64,000 nucleotides of DNA, from positions 43,524,901-43,588,900 of the forward strand of contig JAWZYU010000034.1 of the NCBI GenBank assembly GCA_038380435.1, in the 5' to 3' direction. Of this stretch, positions 12,201 through 20,763 are shown piece after piece; position 1 is the stretch's first letter; each line of letters opens with the position of its first letter. The position numbers and the translations under genes are program-made. The notes beneath the pieces were generated by a model, which worked only from the letters and a program-made list of their open reading frames with translations, made no database searches and was not told the DNA's origin. The stretch comes from Ryuthela nishihirai (taxonomy: Eukaryota; Arthropoda; Arachnida; Araneae; Heptathelidae).

Positions 12201-15101
12201 GAAACATGTAACTGAAGATAAAGATCAATTTCAATTTTGAACAATATTCGTTGAGTATTTAAAGAGTTTGGTAGCTAGAATATTTCATAGCATTAATATG
12301 TCATAAGCATTTACTTCAGAAATTTAAACTTAATAAGCATTATTTCAAACCATTTAATAAAATACACATTTTCGAAGTTGCATAGTGATTATTCCAATAT
12401 TAAACAATTATGAATGATTTTATAAAACAAGATAATTTATTGTTTAATATTCTACCTTCCATAACGCTTAATACTGAACGAATATTGTTGAAAATCGAGA
12501 TTTAAATAGGTTTAGTTACGATCTTTATATTTTAAATCACATTTTTCCATTAAACGGATATGTTAGAAGTTACAGAGCTTCGAAGTGAAAAAAAAATAAA
12601 TACCCCCTCAAGCAGCTGCTTGCCACAGAGGTCTGACAGGAGCCTGTCAGTTTATATGCCATAGTAGAAGGTCTGAGAGGATGGCAGGCCCTCAGTAGAA
12701 AAACGACACAAACAGCCATGCCTTACCCAGGATTCGAACTCAGGTCCCTTAGATCAGTAGCCAAGCGCGCTAACCACTCGGCCATAGATTCCCATTAACA
12801 TAATTTGCTAGCATTCTGATAGGGTAGTGTATGTCAATAGTGGAAGATTTTTTTATTTCACACACTGAGAATTCCTCTCTCTTATTTCTAGAACAATTGC
12901 AAATAATCAAGAAAACGTCTTTGGCTGCTGTGATTTGTAGGAATGTCCGAATTCCTAGGATTCAAAGAAATGTTTTTGTAATGAGCAAGTAAGTCGAATT
13001 CTGTCGTTCTTTGTTTTACAATATATTACTTGAAGGTCAGCAGTAACGTAAAACACTCAACATATCTAAGCCAACAAAATAGATCCTAATAACATCCGAA
13101 ATCTCTCAAAAACTCACAGAATCAAGGAACTGTTATCTGTTGGGTTCCTACAATAAGTGTACACCAAGACCAGATCTAGAAAAAAGAGGAAGGCAAGATG
13201 GAGTCTGAATGAGCCAGAATGCCGTCCGGTATAAATTTTTTTCTGTCTTTAACATATTTAATTAAAAAATGTGGATATTAAAAAAAAAAAAACTCAAGCA
13301 GCTGCTTGTCACAGAGGTTTGACATGAGCCTGTCAGTTTAATATGCCATAGAGAAAATCTTAGAAAGAGGAAGATGAGACTTCAGCAGAAAGGAAAGGGA
13401 AGAATAGAGGAAGTGGAAGATGAGACTTCAGCAGAAAGACAAGAGAAATATCCACGTCTTAACTCAGTCCTTTGATCACTATCCAAGCACGCTAACCACT
13501 AGACCATCAAGACGGCTGTAAAATTAAACGATTATTCCTAATTTCTATTAGTAGAAAATGAGTTGGGTTGTTTTACTACTGAGCGGCACTTTTTTGCACA
13601 CCATGGGCTAAATGGCCAGGTCACAAGGACCCTGAAGGCTCAGAGAAGATTGGGGGAGGGGACCCACTGGAACAACTGTTGGGAGACAGATGGTAGCCTC
13701 CCGTCAAGGCCATCCAGCGTGTTCTTTAACGTTGGGTTTTACCTCTGAGCGGCACTTTTTTGCACACCATGGGCTAAATGGCCAGGTCACAAGGACCCTG
13801 AAGGCTCAGAGAAGGTTGGGGGAGGGGACCCACTGGAACAAGCTGTTGGGAGACAGATGGTAGCCTCCCGTCAAGGCCATCTAGTGTGTTCTTTAAAGTG
13901 CATAGGGTATGGCTCTCCCGCACACGGGGCCACGGCTCAACGTCCCATCCGACGGGCGGCGACCTTTCCAAGCCCATCAGTGTCCCCTACTGACCATGGA
14001 CAGGGCGGGGAATTTTGCGGAGATAAATATCAACGCTGACCCAGCTGGAACTCGAACCTGGGAACTGCAGATTACGAGCCTGGCGCGCTACCGACTGAGC
14101 CACCCCCACAATATATTGCACATAATGTATAATTTCATTATAGGGTTGCCAACATTCCGCAAAAATTAGCCAAAATATGACGTGCCGATAAAAATGCCAA
14201 GAATTTTACACGAAAAGTGTTTTTAAATGTTTGCAAAACTTTGATACAGTATTTTTTTTCAATAATGCACCAAAATTACTCTATCCGCCTCTTTTTTTAG
14301 TTTTAATTTGTTAAACATTGCAGTATATTATATTATGAAAACCTGTTTTTACAACTATAATTTATTTTAATCACAGACCGACAAATATGTGACGTAACGT
14401 TGACAAAGTTTTCAATGACGCATATTAATTTAACATCCCTAGCTTTCCAAGCAATTCCTTATGCTCTCTTTTAATACGTTTACATCCAACAAATTTTTTC
14501 AAATTAGTCTTAACAAGAAAGTCCATCGCATTGCAACGGCTTCTGCAAAATTTTCAAATATTTTTAAATACAGAACTAGAGTCATGACTCGATATGTCTA
14601 AGAAATAGGATTAATCCTGTTTTAATCCTTTACTTAACAAAATACGTTAAATCTTATTAAATACCAAAAAATTCTCGATTTTTTGGTATTTAATAAGAAA
14701 AATGTTTGGTAAAAAAATATTCGATGGACTTCAAAATTTGATTTCTCTACAAATTTATTATTATTTACAAAAATGTAATAAGCAAACAAGAGTATTTTGA
14801 TGACGATAACTTGCAAAAAAGAAAACTGACATGCAAAATTAACCATATCTTTAGTCAAGTTTTTGGAAGTAATAATAAAGAAAACTAAGTATTGTTCAGT
14901 TTTGTCCGTGTCATTTTATTTCAAAGCAAAAATGTATCCTACATTTCCCCTTCTGTCCGTATAAAGTTTAGCAATCGTAAAAAATGCGTCATTATAGAGT
15001 TTATCTTCTAATGCATTTGATTTATTTACAGTATCACCAATCCTACACTTCCTTGCCAACAACTCATCGATGAAGCCTTTATTAATATCGATCTATGGTG
15101 A
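95..15101 (+). CDS. Animal heme peroxidase gene, 3' part (eight spliced exons)
   Basis: Joined exons 95-205, 6265-6369, 7229-7413, 9270-9572, 9724-9926, 10714-10889, 12892-12988 and 15032-15101 form one uninterrupted frame of 416 codons including the TGA stop; all junctions are GT-AG and all phases agree. Family hallmarks appear in order: [17 protein letters not shown], a Cys-rich segment ending [15 protein letters not shown] (the R-x-x-E active-site/heme-link motif), [22 protein letters not shown] with the proximal heme histidine, [14 protein letters not shown], and the late C-terminal Cys and DLW. The family oxidises halides or phenols with H2O2 and is usually secreted (chorion peroxidase, peroxinectin, peroxidasin). 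The distal-His/calcium-site exons and any signal peptide lie left of the window. Chorion peroxidase or peroxinectin fits best, but the exact paralogue cannot be told. Host-gene status is very likely because splicing and motifs are all intact. Confidence 0.93.
297..2740 (-). repeat. Tandem array 1 of ~168 bp SINE1-tail monomers, with two SINE1 heads
   Basis: The box TTGTTTTACCTCTGA recurs at about 302, 472, 640, 808, 976, 1072, 1545, 1713, 1880, 2038, 2205 and 2363, a spacing near 168 bp with some shortened units. Two SINE1 body-plus-tRNA-head segments are embedded, at about 1234-1451 and 2522-2740, both on the minus strand. At 1451/1452 a head is joined directly to the middle of another tail monomer. 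The sequence CACGAAT lies on both sides of the whole block (286-292 and 2741-2747), so the block may have inserted as one unit or grown inside one insertion. Short open frames here are SINE sequence, not genes. Confidence 0.92.
2745..3130 (+). mobile_element. Old, diverged SINE1 copy
   Basis: It shows a degraded tRNA-like head (CGGTAGCAGCAGTTCGTAAT), the GTTGAGATTTATCTCCGC motif, a body with TTAAAGAACACACTGGAT, and a tail ending near CGTTCAGAGGCAGAGC. It is clearly more diverged than the arrays on either side and lies in the orientation of array 2. Confidence 0.75.
3131..3374 (-). repeat. G/C-tract-bearing dispersed repeat, copy 1
   Basis: Read on the minus strand, the poly-G tract followed by a segment like TTCCATTGCTGTGTAA matches the plus-strand segment at about 7800-8060. 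The two copies are in opposite orientation, and both carry homopolymer G/C runs near one end. No coding motif was recognised. Confidence 0.6.
3375..6140 (+). repeat. Tandem array 2 of ~168 bp SINE1-tail monomers with higher-order repeats
   Basis: TTAAAGAA-type monomer starts lie at about 3415, 3583, 3749, 3918 and 4095, then, after one SINE1 head and body (4170-4388), at 4389, 4557, 4726, 4889, 5058, 5227, 5390, 5559, 5727 and 5897. Steps run 169, 163, 169, 169, 163, 169 so that a trimer of 501 bp (4551-5051) is repeated almost exactly at 5052-5552. A dimeric pattern of about 335-345 bp is visible at 3400-4090. The final unit is truncated. Orientation is opposite to array 1. Confidence 0.93.
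4170..4388 (+). mobile_element. SINE1 head and body embedded in array 2
   Basis: The tRNA-like head has an A box (TGGC..AGTCGG) and a B box (GGTTCGAGTCC), and resembles elongator tRNA-Met with CGT where the anticodon CAT would be. It is followed by GAGATTTATCTCCGCAAAAT and the body up to GTGCACGTT, where the tail monomers start. Additional tail monomers precede the head, so the array extends on both sides of it. Confidence 0.85.
6265..6369 (+). CDS. Heme peroxidase exon b (Cys-rich, short)
   Basis: This 105 bp exon enters and leaves at phase 1, between TTTGCAG at 6258-6264 and GTGAGG at 6370. It encodes a stretch with [14 protein letters not shown] and ends in CLLTG, which joins exon c to give [11 protein letters not shown], the family's active-site arginine motif. 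It sits in the 1.1 kb gap between array 2 and exon c. The conserved context on both sides and the phase match make it secure. Confidence 0.9.
6370..7228 (+). other. Peroxidase intron 2
   Basis: It holds the fold-back element at 6412-6982, then AT-rich sequence with a short TAC repeat near 7130. Nothing else was recognised. Confidence 0.85.
6412..6982. repeat. Composite fold-back element with nested inverted and direct repeats
   Basis: Inverted arms lie at 6412-6453 and 6464-6502 around GATCTGGCAACCTTCGT. A 114 bp direct repeat, 6456-6569 and 6869-6982, flanks the core. In the core a ~66 bp block (starting GATCGTGTGG) repeats at a 118 bp offset (6594 and 6712). Inverted repeats lie at 6751-6778 with 6789-6817, and a perfect 15 bp pair at 6813-6827 with 6831-6845. 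No ORF is seen. It looks like a non-autonomous mobile element, class unknown. Confidence 0.7.
7229..7413 (+). CDS. Heme peroxidase exon c
   Basis: The acceptor is CCCAACAG at 7221-7228 and the donor is GTAAAG at 7414. It encodes [20 protein letters not shown], then [16 protein letters not shown], then [12 protein letters not shown]. The R-A-T-E residues match the conserved arginine and heme-ester glutamate. ILWIREHN stands where most relatives have TLFLREHN. It ends at phase 0. Confidence 0.95.
7576..7770 (+). mobile_element. SINE2 copy (tRNA-derived)
   Basis: It begins ATGGCCGAGTGGTTAGCGCG (A box), with GGTTCGAGCCC as B box. The shared body carries CTGCTGAGGTCCTGCCATCC and CTGACAGGCTCCTGTCAGAC, and it ends CAGCTGCTTGAGGGGGTATT followed by TTATT repeats. 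At least seven relatives occur in the window. The parental tRNA class is not clear because the anticodon stem does not give a standard seven-base loop. Confidence 0.9.
7800..8060 (+). repeat. G-tract dispersed repeat, copy 2
   Basis: A run of about 18 G at 7836-7854 is followed by ATTCCATTGCAGTGTAAAAT, homologous to the reverse complement of 3131-3374. A short TCGAAAAATGGGT repeat follows. It is non-coding as far as seen. Confidence 0.6.
8074..8460 (+). mobile_element. Old SINE1 copy
   Basis: It has a degraded head (GACTCAACCAGTAGTACACC with GGGTTCGAGTCCC), the body motif GTCGGATGGGACGTTAA and GTGCACGTTAAAGAAGATGC. The tail is diverged and ends in a C-rich run. Confidence 0.8.
8546..9098 (+). 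mobile_element. SINE1 copy with two tail monomers
   Basis: The head at about 8556-8625 contains GGTTCGAGTCCC, and the body runs to GTGCACGTTAAAGAACACGC. A complete tail follows to 8929, then a second tail monomer joined at CCCAACGTTAAAGAACACGC, ending AACAACCCAACCC near 9098. It shows the simplest form of tail duplication seen in the arrays. Confidence 0.9.
9270..9572 (+). CDS. Heme peroxidase exon d (proximal heme histidine)
   Basis: This 303 bp exon (101 codons, phase 0 to 0) lies between TTCAG at 9265-9269 and GTAAGT at 9573. It encodes [20 protein letters not shown]; the His of FRFGHS corresponds to the proximal heme ligand of animal peroxidases. Downstream, [20 protein letters not shown] and the following [10 protein letters not shown] fit the helical region of the catalytic domain. 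Confidence 0.95.
9724..9926 (+). CDS. Heme peroxidase exon e
   Basis: The acceptor CAG is at 9721-9723 and the donor GTAAGT at 9927. It encodes [20 protein letters not shown], then [29 protein letters not shown] is the most diagnostic motif of the family, and the Asn before IQR is the residue that normally hydrogen-bonds the proximal histidine. It ends at phase 2. Confidence 0.96.
9927..10713 (+). other. Peroxidase intron 5
   Basis: This 787 bp intron carries one SINE1 in minus orientation at about 10062-10455. The remaining AT-rich sequence shows nothing recognisable. Confidence 0.85.
10062..10455 (-). mobile_element. SINE1 copy
   Basis: It reads from the tail (GGATTGTTTTACCTCTGAGT) through CCCATCCGACGGACGGCGG to the tRNA-like head near 10380-10455 (GGACTCGAACCTGGGAACTA). 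One tail unit is present. A target duplication was not evident. Confidence 0.9.
10714..10889 (+). CDS. Heme peroxidase exon f
   Basis: The acceptor is TTTCAG at 10708-10713 and the donor GTAAGC at 10890. It encodes [20 protein letters not shown], then [20 protein letters not shown], then GDRFWYEN, all typical late catalytic-domain motifs (family form: VDDIDLFxGGxxE, [25 protein letters not shown]). It leaves at phase 1. Confidence 0.96.
11175..11519 (-). mobile_element. SINE1 copy with 12 bp target duplication
   Basis: TGAAGTGACAGT occurs at 11163-11174 and again at 11520-11531, directly abutting the element. Compared with 382-388 bp for complete copies it has small internal deletions (for example in the CTCCCGTCAAGG segment and around CTCTCCTGCATACGGC). 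Confidence 0.93.
11595..11800 (-). mobile_element. Old SINE1 tail/body fragment
   Basis: It is a diverged match to the SINE1 tail (TTGTTTTATCTCTGAGCACT, ACACAATGGGCAGGTCACCA) through GTGTTCTTTAACATGCGAAG. The head is missing or unrecognisable. Confidence 0.65.
12118..12590. mobile_element. Diverged palindromic MITE (family A)
   Basis: The left arm has TATGTCAATGAGAATCTAAC and GCTCTATAACTTCTAAAATA; the right arm has the inverted counterparts TACTGAACGAATATTGTTGA and GAAGTTACAGAGCTTCGAAG. It is homologous to the elements at 27344-27911 and 57198-57690 but older, with the outermost termini eroded. Confidence 0.75.
12594..12790 (-). mobile_element. SINE2 copy
   Basis: The reverse complement carries GGCCGAGTGGTTAGCGCGCT and the conserved 3' end AGCTGCTTGAGGGGGTATTT. 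It abuts the right end of the MITE at 12118-12590. Confidence 0.9.
12892..12988 (+). CDS. Heme peroxidase exon g
   Basis: The acceptor is TTTCTAG at 12885-12891 and the donor GTAAGTC at 12989. It encodes [20 protein letters not shown], then [12 protein letters not shown], matching the family block QLxEIRKxSLAxVICDN..IxxIQxxVF. An unspliced reading would stop at TAA (12990-12992). The strong donor and the matching phase of exon h argue for splicing. Confidence 0.9.
13287..13512 (-). mobile_element. Old SINE2 copy with internal duplication
   Basis: AAACTCAAGCAGCTGCTTGT and GAGCCTGTCAGTTTAATATG match the SINE2 3' half, and the head relic ends at CTAACCACTAGACCATC. A segment around GGAAGATGAGACTTCAGCAG is duplicated in tandem (about 13369 and 13417). 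Confidence 0.75.
13562..14107 (-). mobile_element. SINE1 copy with two tail monomers
   Basis: Two tail units (about 13562-13730 and 13731-13895) precede the body and the tRNA-like head (14040-14107). Like the copy at 8546-9098, this is a SINE1 dimerised only in its tail. Confidence 0.9.
14652..14698. repeat. Short inverted repeat (hairpin)
   Basis: TCTTATTAAATACCAAAAAA and its complement, separated by a few bases, form arms of about 21 bp. It is AT-rich and its function is unknown. Confidence 0.8.
15032..15101 (+). CDS. Heme peroxidase terminal exon h
   Basis: The acceptor is TTATTTACAG at 15022-15031, and the first base completes the codon split by exon g. It encodes [20 protein letters not shown] followed by L-W and TGA at 15099-15101. 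This matches the usual C-terminus of the family (N-P...-C...LP.ID...W). An AATAAA lies 166 bp downstream of the stop. Confidence 0.88.
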
Positions 15102-15266
15102 TTTAATCTGTTCGTTACAGTGAAGTGCATCTGCATATGTCAGAACTAGGTTATTTTATATTGTATGTCGTCTATTACTTCATTATGGACTTCGTTTATT
15201 TCAATTTCAAAAAAGAATGGAATTTAAATCGAAGTAAAAATTGTTCTGTAACTTCTGAAAGTGTAA

Positions 15267-15272
15267 AATAAA
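15267..15272 (+). terminator. Probable polyadenylation signal of the peroxidase gene
   Basis: AATAAA lies 166 bp after the stop codon and is the first canonical hexamer in the 3' untranslated region. The cleavage site itself is not visible. Confidence 0.6.
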
Positions 15273-15344
15273 GAACTACAAAACTGAGCAGTCTAAATTA
15301 ATACCTAAAAGCTGTACTGCTTCGGTACATTTTTCAGCCTAGCG

Positions 15345-16030
15345 TTGGTTACCTCTGGGCGGCCACTCATTGCACGCCATGGCCAACTCACAAGTACGTA
15401 GAAGTTTGGAAAGGGGACCTACTGGGACAGCTGTTAGGAGACAGATGGAAGCCACTCATCAAGGCTAATCAGTGTGTTCTTATACCGTGCATACTTTATG
15501 GTTCTCATACACACAGCCATAGCTTAATGTCCCATCCGACAAAAAGCTACCTTTCCAAGTTCATAGTGTCCCATTTGACTTGGGGCTTTTTGGGTTGGGT
15601 TGTTTTATCTCTGAGCGGCACTTTTTTGCACACCATAGGCTAAATGGCCAGGTCACAAGGACCCCGAAGGCTCAGAGAAGGTTGGGGGAGGGGACCCACT
15701 GGAACAGCTGTTGGAAGACGATGATAGCCTCCCGTCAAGGCCATCCAGCGTGTTCTTTAACGTGCACAGGGTATGGCTCTCCCGCACAGGGGGCCACGGC
15801 TTAACGTCCCATCCGACGGACGGCGGCCTTCCAAGCCCATCGGTGTCCCCTACTGACCGTGGGCAGGGCGGGGAATTTTGCGAAGATAAATCTCAACGCT
15901 GACCCAGCTGGGACTCGAACCTGGGAACTACAGATTACGAGCCTGGCGCGCTACCGACTGAGCCACCCCTTGACTTAGGGCAGGGTACGGTTTTAGCTGA
16001 GATAAAACTCAATGCCGGCACAGCTTAATC
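15345..16030 (-). mobile_element. Old SINE1 split by a younger SINE1
   Basis: Outer pieces 15345-15574 and 15982-16030 form one diverged minus-strand SINE1. A recent SINE1 (about 15587-15969) sits inside it, flanked by TTGACTTGGGGC (15575-15586) and TTGACTTAGGGC (15970-15981). This gives a relative age order within the same family. Confidence 0.85.
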
Positions 16031-16199
16031 ATTTTATCTATTTACACTTAGTCTATTTTTAGTGTGGACATAAAATATGGGGTTAAAATAAAATTATACA
16101 AAGGCAACTGTTTTGGATTTCAAAACAGGTAGATAAGTTTGAGATTTAATATAATACAACAGGATTTTCAGGGGGGGGAATCCAGATCCCTCTCTGCAT

Positions 16200-16410
16200 A
16201 CGTCCTTGCCGTTGACCAGTCCTTGTGACCTGACCGTTGAAGTCATTGTGTGCAAAAGGTGCCATTCAGAGGTTCGAGTCCCACTTGAGTGGGCGTCGAG
16301 ATTTATCTTCGCAAACATCCACCCTGTCCCCAGTCACTAGAGGACACCCTATGGTCTTGGAAAGATAGCCGTCCGTCGGATAGTACGGCTTCATGTGCAG
16401 GCGTTATGTG
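16200..16410 (+). mobile_element. Chimeric old SINE1 fragment
   Basis: A tail end (GTGACCTGACCGTTGAAGTC, GCAAAAGGTGCCATTCAGAG) runs straight into a B box (GGTTCGAGTCCCACTTGAGT) and body (GTCCGTCGGATAGTACGG). A tail is thus fused upstream of a head-derived segment, reminiscent of the junction at 1451 in array 1. Confidence 0.65.
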
Positions 16411-18950
16411 ACTCTGTAAACAAATTTGTGTAATCAAAACTCAGCTGCTGTCGAAGGCATTACTAAAGAAACAAGCTGCAGTTTTGAGATTTCAGTCGAT
16501 GTCTGCAAATGTTTTTGGATGCACAGAGATCACATATTAAAATTGTTTACATGTATTGCAAGTTCATAATACACTAATTGCCATGCTCAAATAAATATAA
16601 TCATTTCAAACTAGCGTCTACTCTAATAAATCTGCATTATCTCTAATGCAACTTTATGATAAAAGCTATTGATATTAATGGCAAAGCAGAATATTCTAAT
16701 GGGAGGGGGGGATTTAAAAGAGGTGAATTATAAAAAAAAACTTGACAACTGTGACAAATTCGTATATTTTAGAAATATTTTTAACTCAAATCACATGATG
16801 CTAAAAAATATGGCATTTTGTTTCTAAAGTGATACTTTAGAAACAAAATGCCATATTTTTTAGCATCATGTGATTTGAGTTAAAAATATTTCTAAAATAT
16901 ACGAAATAAACCTAACATGAAAATATAATTTCACTTTTAAGATGATTTTAATTAACTAGCCTGTCTTGTACGTTCGTAAATTACTTAAATATCTTGTAAC
17001 TTAAAATTATCTTTAAAACTTTCAAGATCCTTAGCAATTCGAATACTCATTAGAGGTTAGCCAAAAATTTTATTATTTTTTGGGGTTTAAAATTATTACC
17101 AATTAACGATAGTTTAAAATGAAATTTTTAGAGGTAAAAAAAATTTCCCTCCCCCTTTATATTTATTTTAAATCTTTTTTTAAAAGTAATAATATTACAA
17201 TAAAGTTTACGGCGCTCGGTAAAGGACTTAGAAGACAGTAAAATCAGTATAAAAGTGAACTATTATCAGAGTATATTCCAAAACTGCAATTTTTATTATC
17301 ATATATTATGAAAAAAGATTCATAAATATTAATATCAATGATTTTTATTATCCAAACACCCGATAAATGGTGATGTACAGATATAGCAATGTTGAGCATA
17401 TCAGTGGGTGGATCACATTTCTGCACCAGGAGCCACTCGGCTGTAACCTATGGCAGTGCAAGAATTAAAAAAAAAAACGCGTATCTTGCTAATACTACTT
17501 TTACATTCATTAATGTTTCACTTTTGAATTATATAGTATTACTAAGGCTAACCAATGAGAGTCCGCATTATTTTAAAAAATTCATCTACTTATGAATTTT
17601 TGTCACGTAGCAAGCACATCACGTTCATTTTCCCAAATCATTCTCGTACAGGTATACCTGGTTTACACAGCATGTATTTTCGAAAACTATTACTTAGAGA
17701 CTTTTTTGGCACAAGGAATAATATAATCTGGGGAATGCATTCATGGACTTAAATATAAACAGTTACGCACATTTCCCTCTATTTTCTCCCCGTGTAAAGT
17801 ACATTTGGTGACTTTTCCACAGTTAATTTTAAGATATATTTATGCAAAAACTATATAAAATATGTACAGTGCTGTTCATCATTTGTTTCCACCAGATATG
17901 GTACATATTTGTTGAGTACATTATAAAAAAAAGTATGTACCCTGAGTACCTTTCAATTATGATAATACATGCACACTTCTGAACTATTGGATTTCTCTGT
18001 TTCATTTTCCAGAAAAAACAGTGATCATTTCATATGGAATGTTAAGCAAGTAGCTAAATTTCGCATTAACTTGTTTTAGCAATTCTAGAATATGGTGTTT
18101 CAAACGAATTCTTGAAGATTTTTGTGTGAACTGAGAGAAAAACATTTTTTATTATGAAGAAGGAATAGTATTGTGGAATCGGATGTAATAAATCAAGTAT
18201 GAATGCGAAGATTTATGAGATTAGAATATATATAAGAATACGCTTGAACTCATTTAGTTAGGCAACCTCAGCATATCGGCTGTGCTAGACCACGGGAGGC
18301 ACCAATGACTATGGGAGGTTCACTAGCCTTATGAAAATAAAGCATTATGCAAAGTATGCACTGAAGGCTTTTAATGCACGTGTTGGTAAAGTATTGGCAA
18401 TACAATATGAGTTATTACCATGTTTAACACGCATTTGTTAATGGAAATATTTAATGTCAAGTATACTGACATGAAATATATATGAAACATTGAATTGTTT
18501 TATTACATTTACATGTAAGTAATCGATTATATGACCTCCCCTCCCATCCCACCCCCAAAAAAAGACGTTTACCTAAAATAACACTCTAGCAGACCAAAGT
18601 GAAAGGTAATTAATGTTTCATCGGCTAGTTTTTTTTTTCCATCTTTGGAACTAGTGGGATGCCGTCCTACTCCATTTCTACCACTGCATGGAATAGCAGA
18701 CCAAAAGAGTTCAAGTATAGAAGCGTTTTTTTTAATATGGGCAATCAACTAAATGATCAAATGTAATTTGTTTAAACATTGCACACGTTCTAACTGAAAA
18801 GCATTTCCTTTGTCAATTTTACTCAAAACACACATTAGTGACAAAAACATGTTTACTGACAATTTCTACAATGAAGCCCAAAGGTGTTTTTATAAAGGAA
18901 GCATTATGAAAAACACATATATGTATAGCATTACAGAAAAAAAAACAGAG
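16411..18950. other. Intergenic AT-rich DNA
   Basis: Apart from the perfect palindrome at 16759-16905, no gene, RNA or repeat is recognised. The short open frames here lack splice context or family motifs. Confidence 0.6.
16759..16905. repeat. Perfect palindrome with 72 bp arms and 3 bp spacer
   Basis: Arms 16759-16830 and 16834-16905 are exact reverse complements, separated by GAT. No divergence at all was found on base-by-base reading. It is AT-rich and non-coding. Confidence 0.95.
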
Positions 18951-20763
18951 TTTAGGGTTGCCAACTCAGAACATAAAGTCTAAATTAAGTCAGGTTTTTA
19001 TTTTCCTAAAACTGGCTGAATCACAAAATCCCAATTTACAAAAATATTAACAGATTTGAAAATTTTGTATTATAACTATTTAAAATAAAGTTTAGGATTT
19101 GAAACTTAATTACTCTTTTTAAAAAAAAAAATCAAGTACAAAATCAAGTAAAAAAATTAAAAAGCTATGATAGCAAATATGAAGTGCTCATTTTTTTTTC
19201 TAGCAAATATGAAGTGCTCATTTTCAAAAGAGTTTGTCACTTTTCAACTCCAAACCATTGGAAGAATCAAAGTATGAATGGTAATGTTTTATTAATATTT
19301 CTATCCAACCCAAAAAAATTTTCATTCATCTCTTAAAAAAGATGCTGAACTTTTAACCCAAAAACAGGGGTCAGAGGGGTCAAGTCACTGCTGTTAATGT
19401 AAACTTGACCTCCACTCTACCACCTAACAGAAAAATCAACAATATCCACTATTTGTAATTTTTCGAATTTTAGTCCCCTCTAATAGCAGATACTAAAACT
19501 ATTAGAAAAGGTTCAGAAAATATAAATAATATTTTTTTTATTACTTATCACAATCCTGAAACGAATTTCGTCTCTTAAAACTAACAAAAAACAGCATATA
19601 GACAGAGGGGCGGGGGTGGCTCAGCAGGTAGCGCGTCAGGCTCGTAATCTGTAGTTCCCAGGTTCGAGTCCCAGCTGGGTCAGCGTTGGGATTTATCTCC
19701 GCAAAATTCCCCGCCCTACCCACGGTCAGTAGGGGACACCGATGGGCTTGGAAAGGCCGCCGTCCGTCGGATGGGACGTTAAGCCGTGGCTCCGTGTGCG
19801 GGAGAGCCATGCCCTGTGCACGTTAAAGAACACGCTGGATGGCCTTGACGGGAGCCTACCATCTGTCTCCCAACAGTTGTTCCAGTGGGTCCCCTCCCCC
19901 AACCTTCTCTGAGCCTTCGGGGTCCATGTGACCTGGCCATTTAGCCCATGGTGTGCAAAAAAGTGCCGCTCAGAGGTAAAACAACCCAACCCAACGCATA
20001 TAGACAGAGATGACAAAGTGGAGACAAATCTCATTTTGTCAAACTAGCTGTTAATGTCAAAATATAGGCTCATTATAAAAGAAGACCCATATTTTAAAGT
20101 GCTATATTTTATTAAATAATTAGCAAAAATAACTGTGTATACAAAATGTGAAACACCCAAAGTTTCATTTTGTGTTCAGCAGACATCAATGTGTGATTTA
20201 TGCACTATTCAACTTCTGTCCATATTTGGCTCATCATGCCTGGTGTAACACTTGCAGCAGTGATTCTTTCTTTTAATACAGTAAATTACTAATTTTTTCT
20301 AAATAAATGATGTTTCTAATGGCTTCTTGGGGGGGGGGGGGGGATCACAAAGTCGGTTCACCTCTACCAATCCAGCAATTTCGAAATTTGGCACTTACGA
20401 CATAATGGTGCGATACCAACTCCATGCCATCATAACTAGCAAACTTGGATAGTTTCTTGATATTTGGACACAAAATTATGCATGTACCTAACTGTACCTA
20501 ACCTGGAAGTTAACCAGACACACATTCCAAATCACACTGCAATACGCTTTGCAGGGAATGAACTGGCCACAAGCATTTGCTTCATTCACTGTACACAAAC
20601 TTTAACAATGATTTACAGTTGAAATTCTACATAATAGTACTTTGCACTAAAATTTTCATTATATCTTTATCATATACAAAAAAAGGTCTCTTATAGGAAA
20701 AGTCTAATGACCACACCAAATTAGCCTCTATGGTAAAAACACCAGCCGGTTGGCAACCCTAAA
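18951..20763. mobile_element. Candidate DNA transposon with 15 bp perfect TIRs
   Basis: TTTAGGGTTGCCAAC at 18951-18965 is matched by its exact complement at 20749-20763. The interior is AT-rich, non-coding, and contains a later SINE1 (19608-19995). No clear target duplication was seen, so the superfamily is undetermined. A solitary TAGGGTTGCCAAC also lies at 14141-14153 in peroxidase intron 7. Confidence 0.55.
19608..19995 (+). mobile_element. Complete SINE1 with 14 bp target duplication
   Basis: GCATATAGACAGAG lies at 19594-19607 and 19996-20009. The element is 388 bp and runs GGGCGGGGGTGGCTCAGCAG (head), body, one tail, ending CAACCCAACCCAAC without a poly-A tract. Confidence 0.96.

Larger units (their letters stand above)
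10890..12891 (+). other. Peroxidase intron 6
   Basis: It contains a SINE1 with target duplication (11175-11519), an old SINE1 fragment (11595-11800), a diverged palindromic MITE (12118-12590) and a SINE2 in minus orientation (12594-12790). The rest is AT-rich and unremarkable. Confidence 0.85.
12989..15031 (+). other. Peroxidase intron 7
   Basis: It holds a diverged SINE2 (13287-13512), a SINE1 with two tail units (13562-14107), and AT-rich sequence with a 21 bp-arm hairpin near 14652-14698. From 14154 to 15031 nothing else is recognised. Confidence 0.8.

Noticed and set aside
17389..17752. Two short overlapping open frames in intergenic DNA
   Set aside because: AT-rich, no motifs, no splice or promoter context; length is within chance expectation.
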